57,742 nt of DNA from Bacillus litorisediminis (GTDB taxonomy: Bacteria > Bacillota > Bacilli > Bacillales > JC228): the NCBI RefSeq assembly GCF_022808645.1, contig NZ_JAKZKT010000029.1, positions 1-57,742 on the forward strand. Reading direction: 5' to 3'. Position 1 is the stretch's first letter. Every line of letters begins with the position of its first letter. Position numbers and translations under genes: made by a program. The notes below the pieces were generated by a model, which saw only the letters and a program-made list of their open reading frames with translations, did no database searches and had not been told where the DNA came from. Shown in pieces: positions 55,649 to 57,742 of this stretch.

Positions 55649-55809
55649 TTGATAAGTGAACTATATTTGTTGATAAAGTTCTAATTTGTTGATAAACGAC
55701 TAATATTTGTTGATAAAATCTTTAATTCGTTGGTAACCTGCAAAAATTGATTGATATATCCGTAAATCTGTTGATATCTTACAAACTTCCGTTGATAATG
55801 ACAAATTAG
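55649..55809. repeat. Keyword array TTGATAAA downstream of the NERD gene, 8 units
   Basis: Units start at 55649, 55670, 55689, 55710, 55730, 55751, 55771 and 55792 (steps 21,19,21,20,21,20,21). The word is more decayed than upstream (TTGATAAG, TTGGTAAC, TTGATATA). Unit lengths match units 3-10 of the upstream array one for one; the third unit (TTGATAAACGAC...) is near its counterpart. It lies in the spacer between the NERD gene and the catalase gene. Confidence 0.92.
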
Positions 55810-55960
55810 TTATGAAACTTCACAAATACATCAATCATTGTCGCCCTCTTCTCTATCTGAAAATCCACCCCCAAACCAGAATATTTATCCCATCACATGG
55901 GCAAAGTATGGGTGGTAGAAAACACCAAAATAATTAATTTTAGCTTGAGGAGGGCAAAGG

Positions 55961-57556
55961 ATGATCAATGACCAAAACCAGCCAAACAATATTGAACATG
56001 ATGACACTTTGACAAATAGGCAAGGACACCCGATTACTAATAACCAAAACATCCGGACCGTAGGCAACCGGGGTCCAGCGACATTGGAAAACTATGATTT
56101 TATTGAAAAAATCAGCCATTTTGACAGAGAAAAAGTGCCTGAGCGGATTGTTCACGCACGCGGTGCCGGAGCACACGGTTATTTTGAAGCCTATGGTATG
56201 TGCGGAGATGAACCAATCTCCAAATACACCCGTGCGAAATTATTCCAGGAAAAAGGAAAAAGAACACCCGTCTTTGTTCGATTTTCAACCGTTGTTCACG
56301 GCCTCCATTCTCCCGAAACTGTTCGCGACCCGCGTGGTTTCGCTGTTAAGTTTTATACAGAAGACGGAAACTGGGACTTAGTAGGGAACAATTTAAAAAT
56401 TTTCTTTATTCGGGATGCCATGAAATTTCCTGACATGATTCATGCCTTCCGACCAGATCCGGTTACGAACTATCAAAACCCCGAACGATTCTTCGACTTC
56501 TGCGCGAGCTCGCCTGAGAGCTTCCATATGGTTACATTGGTATACTCACCTTGGGGAATTCCAGCCAATTACCGCATGATGCAAGGTTCTGGCGTGAATA
56601 CATACAAATGGGTGAATAAAGAAGGAAAAGCAGTTCTAGTCAAATATCACTGGGAGCCAAAACAGGGTATTAAAAACCTGACTGTAAAAGAGGCTGAAGA
56701 AATTCAGGCGAAAAACTTTAATCATGCAACGCAGGACTTGTATGAAGCGATTGAACGCGGAGACTATCCTGAATGGGAATTGTTCGTTCAAATTATGGAG
56801 GACGGACCGCACCCTGAGCTAGATTTCGATCCTCTAGATGATACAAAGCTTTGGCCAAAGGACCAATTCCCTTGGCGTGCAGTTGGAAGAATGGTATTAA
56901 ATAAAAATCCTGAAAACTACTTTAATGAAGTCGAATTATCTGCTTTCGGAACAGGTGTCCTTGTCGACGGTCTCGATTTCTCTGATGATAAAATGCTGCA
57001 GGGACGCACGTTTTCATATTCAGATACACAACGTTATCGTGTAGGTGCTAACTATCTGCAGCTTCCAATCAACGCAGCTAAAAAACGAGTGGCCACAAAT
57101 CAAGAAGGCGGACAAATGAGGTACTATAAGGACAAAGCTCCTGGCCAAAACCTTCATATTAATTATGAGCCATCGATTTTAGGCGGTTTGAAAGAAGCAG
57201 AACAGACCGGGGTTGAGTATACGCCTTGGGTAGAGGGTAATCTGGTTCGTCAATCCATTGACCGCAACGATAATACGAAGCAAGCAGGACAAACCTATCG
57301 TGAATTTGAACAGTGGGAAAAGGACGAATTAATTAACAATTTAGTTACAGACCTATCCAAATGCGATAAGCGCATTCAGGATAAAATGATTGCTCTTGCT
57401 GAGGAAGCTGATGAGGAATACGGCCGTCGTTTGCGGGAAGGACTTGAAAAGGCTGCGAAAGAAGGCGGTTCTGGCATTCACACGTTAGGCGTCAAAGGCG
57501 GAGAGAATGCACCACAGGAAGCAGTTGAAAAAGGACATGAAGCAGATCCATATTAA
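55961..57556 (+). CDS. Heme catalase (KatA/KatX type)
   Basis: A 531-residue clade 3-like catalase. The distal His is in [16 protein letters not shown] (near 65), the Asn in [21 protein letters not shown] (near 140), and the heme Tyr in [15 protein letters not shown] (near 350). [20 protein letters not shown] is the usual catalase signature. It decomposes hydrogen peroxide. It is longer than B. subtilis KatA (483) and nearer KatX (547), so a forespore role is possible. GGAGGG precedes the ATG; I see no clear PerR box. Confidence 0.94.
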   Translation: MINDQNQPNNIEHDDTLTNRQGHPITNNQNIRTVGNRGPATLENYDFIEKISHFDREKVPERIVHARGAGAHGYFEAYGMCGDEPISKYTRAKLFQEKGKRTPVFVRFSTVVHGLHSPETVRDPRGFAVKFYTEDGNWDLVGNNLKIFFIRDAMKFPDMIHAFRPDPVTNYQNPERFFDFCASSPESFHMVTLVYSPWGIPANYRMMQGSGVNTYKWVNKEGKAVLVKYHWEPKQGIKNLTVKEAEEIQAKNFNHATQDLYEAIERGDYPEWELFVQIMEDGPHPELDFDPLDDTKLWPKDQFPWRAVGRMVLNKNPENYFNEVELSAFGTGVLVDGLDFSDDKMLQGRTFSYSDTQRYRVGANYLQLPINAAKKRVATNQEGGQMRYYKDKAPGQNLHINYEPSILGGLKEAEQTGVEYTPWVEGNLVRQSIDRNDNTKQAGQTYREFEQWEKDELINNLVTDLSKCDKRIQDKMIALAEEADEEYGRRLREGLEKAAKEGGSGIHTLGVKGGENAPQEAVEKGHEADPY

Positions 57557-57560
57557 TGAA

Positions 57561-57597
57561 AAAGAAGAGTGTTCAGCGCGAACACTCTTCTTTGTTT
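57561..57597 (+). terminator. Terminator of the catalase gene
   Basis: AAGAAGAGTGTTC and GAACACTCTTCTT form a 13-bp perfect stem followed by a T-rich tract. Confidence 0.93.
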
Positions 57598-57617
57598 CCT
57601 TATTCGGGAGTGTAATA

Positions 57618-57668
57618 TAAACTGTGTAAGTAAGGAATACGTACGGTTCCTTACTCACACAGTTTTTT
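57618..57668. terminator. Long hairpin between the catalase gene and the last gene
   Basis: AACTGTGTAAGTAAGGAA and TTCCTTACTCACACAGTT pair over most of 18 bases with a small bulge, then TTTTATTT. It lies past the catalase terminator, so it may terminate an opposite-strand gene outside the window or act as a second barrier. Confidence 0.6.
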
Positions 57669-57710
57669 ATTTGATAGAATAATAAGTATAAAGCTAAAGG
57701 AGTGTTTTCA

Positions 57711-57742
57711 ATGGGGAAATTGAAAAGAGATCCGAACTCCGT
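57711..57742 (+). CDS. Start of a small gene cut by the window edge
   Basis: AAAGGAGTG lies ten bases before ATG at 57711, and ten codons (MGKLKRDPNS) are visible. The opening resembles YuzL-like short spore proteins, but too little remains to be sure. Confidence 0.55.
   Translation, partial: MGKLKRDPNS

Noticed and set aside
10867-55809. CRISPR arrays
   Set aside because: Words of 7-14 bases with 6-14 base variable parts do not fit repeat-spacer sizes, and no cas genes are present.

Overview
The window looks like a chromosome segment of a spore-forming member of the Bacillaceae, close to Bacillus sensu lato. Signs are low GC, strong AGGAGG-type ribosome binding sites, many TTG/GTG starts, Rho-independent terminators after most transcription units, a tyrosine T-box, a preQ1-I riboswitch, a sigma-D-like motility promoter, spore genes (pdaA, a broken gerA), and a block in the same order as the B. 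subtilis yfk region (yfkAB, yfkD, yfkF, yfkH, yfkI, yfkJ, yfkK). No phage, plasmid, CRISPR, rRNA or tRNA gene is visible.

Layout. 1-5.5 kb: tail of an unknown gene, a 52-bp tandem array, an ABC-F ATPase (ykpA), a small Cys protein, a TetR regulator with a palindromic operator, a CBO0543-type membrane protein and a GNAT acetyltransferase. 5.3-11.1 kb: accessory genes (a 50-residue acidic protein, membrane protein, DUF3231 protein, D-threonine aldolase-like enzyme, two GNATs) and gene remnants. 11.2-16.3 kb: a two-component system next to a MacB/FtsX-type ABC exporter, probably an antimicrobial-peptide or envelope-stress module. 16.4-18.8 kb: a methyltransferase remnant, a PaiB-like protein and tyrZ with its T-box. 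19-28.4 kb: small membrane proteins, HesB-like protein, EamA transporter, GntR regulator, truncated gerA, C45 peptidase, DAACS symporter and a large TPR protein. 28.7-42.7 kb: mostly core genes (rlmCD, AlkA-type glycosylase, pdaA, class I fumarase, SDR, the yfk block, methionine aminopeptidase). 43-48.9 kb: pseudouridine catabolism (psuG-psuK), motAB, a DUF1992 gene, queF and a queuosine-precursor transporter. 49-57.7 kb: an orphan pair of Opp-type permeases, an acyl-CoA dehydrogenase, aminopeptidase ampS, a NERD-domain protein and a catalase.

The most unusual content is between the genes. Seven spacers carry 'keyword' arrays: a short conserved word followed by variable sequence at fixed spacing. 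Four words (TTTATGTGCC, TTGCGCG, GAACTCAG, TTGATAAA; five arrays) all repeat every 20-21 bp, averaging about 20.5. Another group repeats every 51-52 bp. Most lie just beyond a terminator, outside transcription units. The NERD gene is bracketed by two TTGATAAA arrays whose last eight units have the identical spacing series (21,19,21,20,21,20,21) although their spacer sequences have largely diverged. The orphan permease pair is bracketed by arrays sharing an AACGGAAC word. I know of no described element with these properties. REP-like palindromes and a MITE-like element are also present, and one REP supplies the C-terminus of the YfkF transporter.
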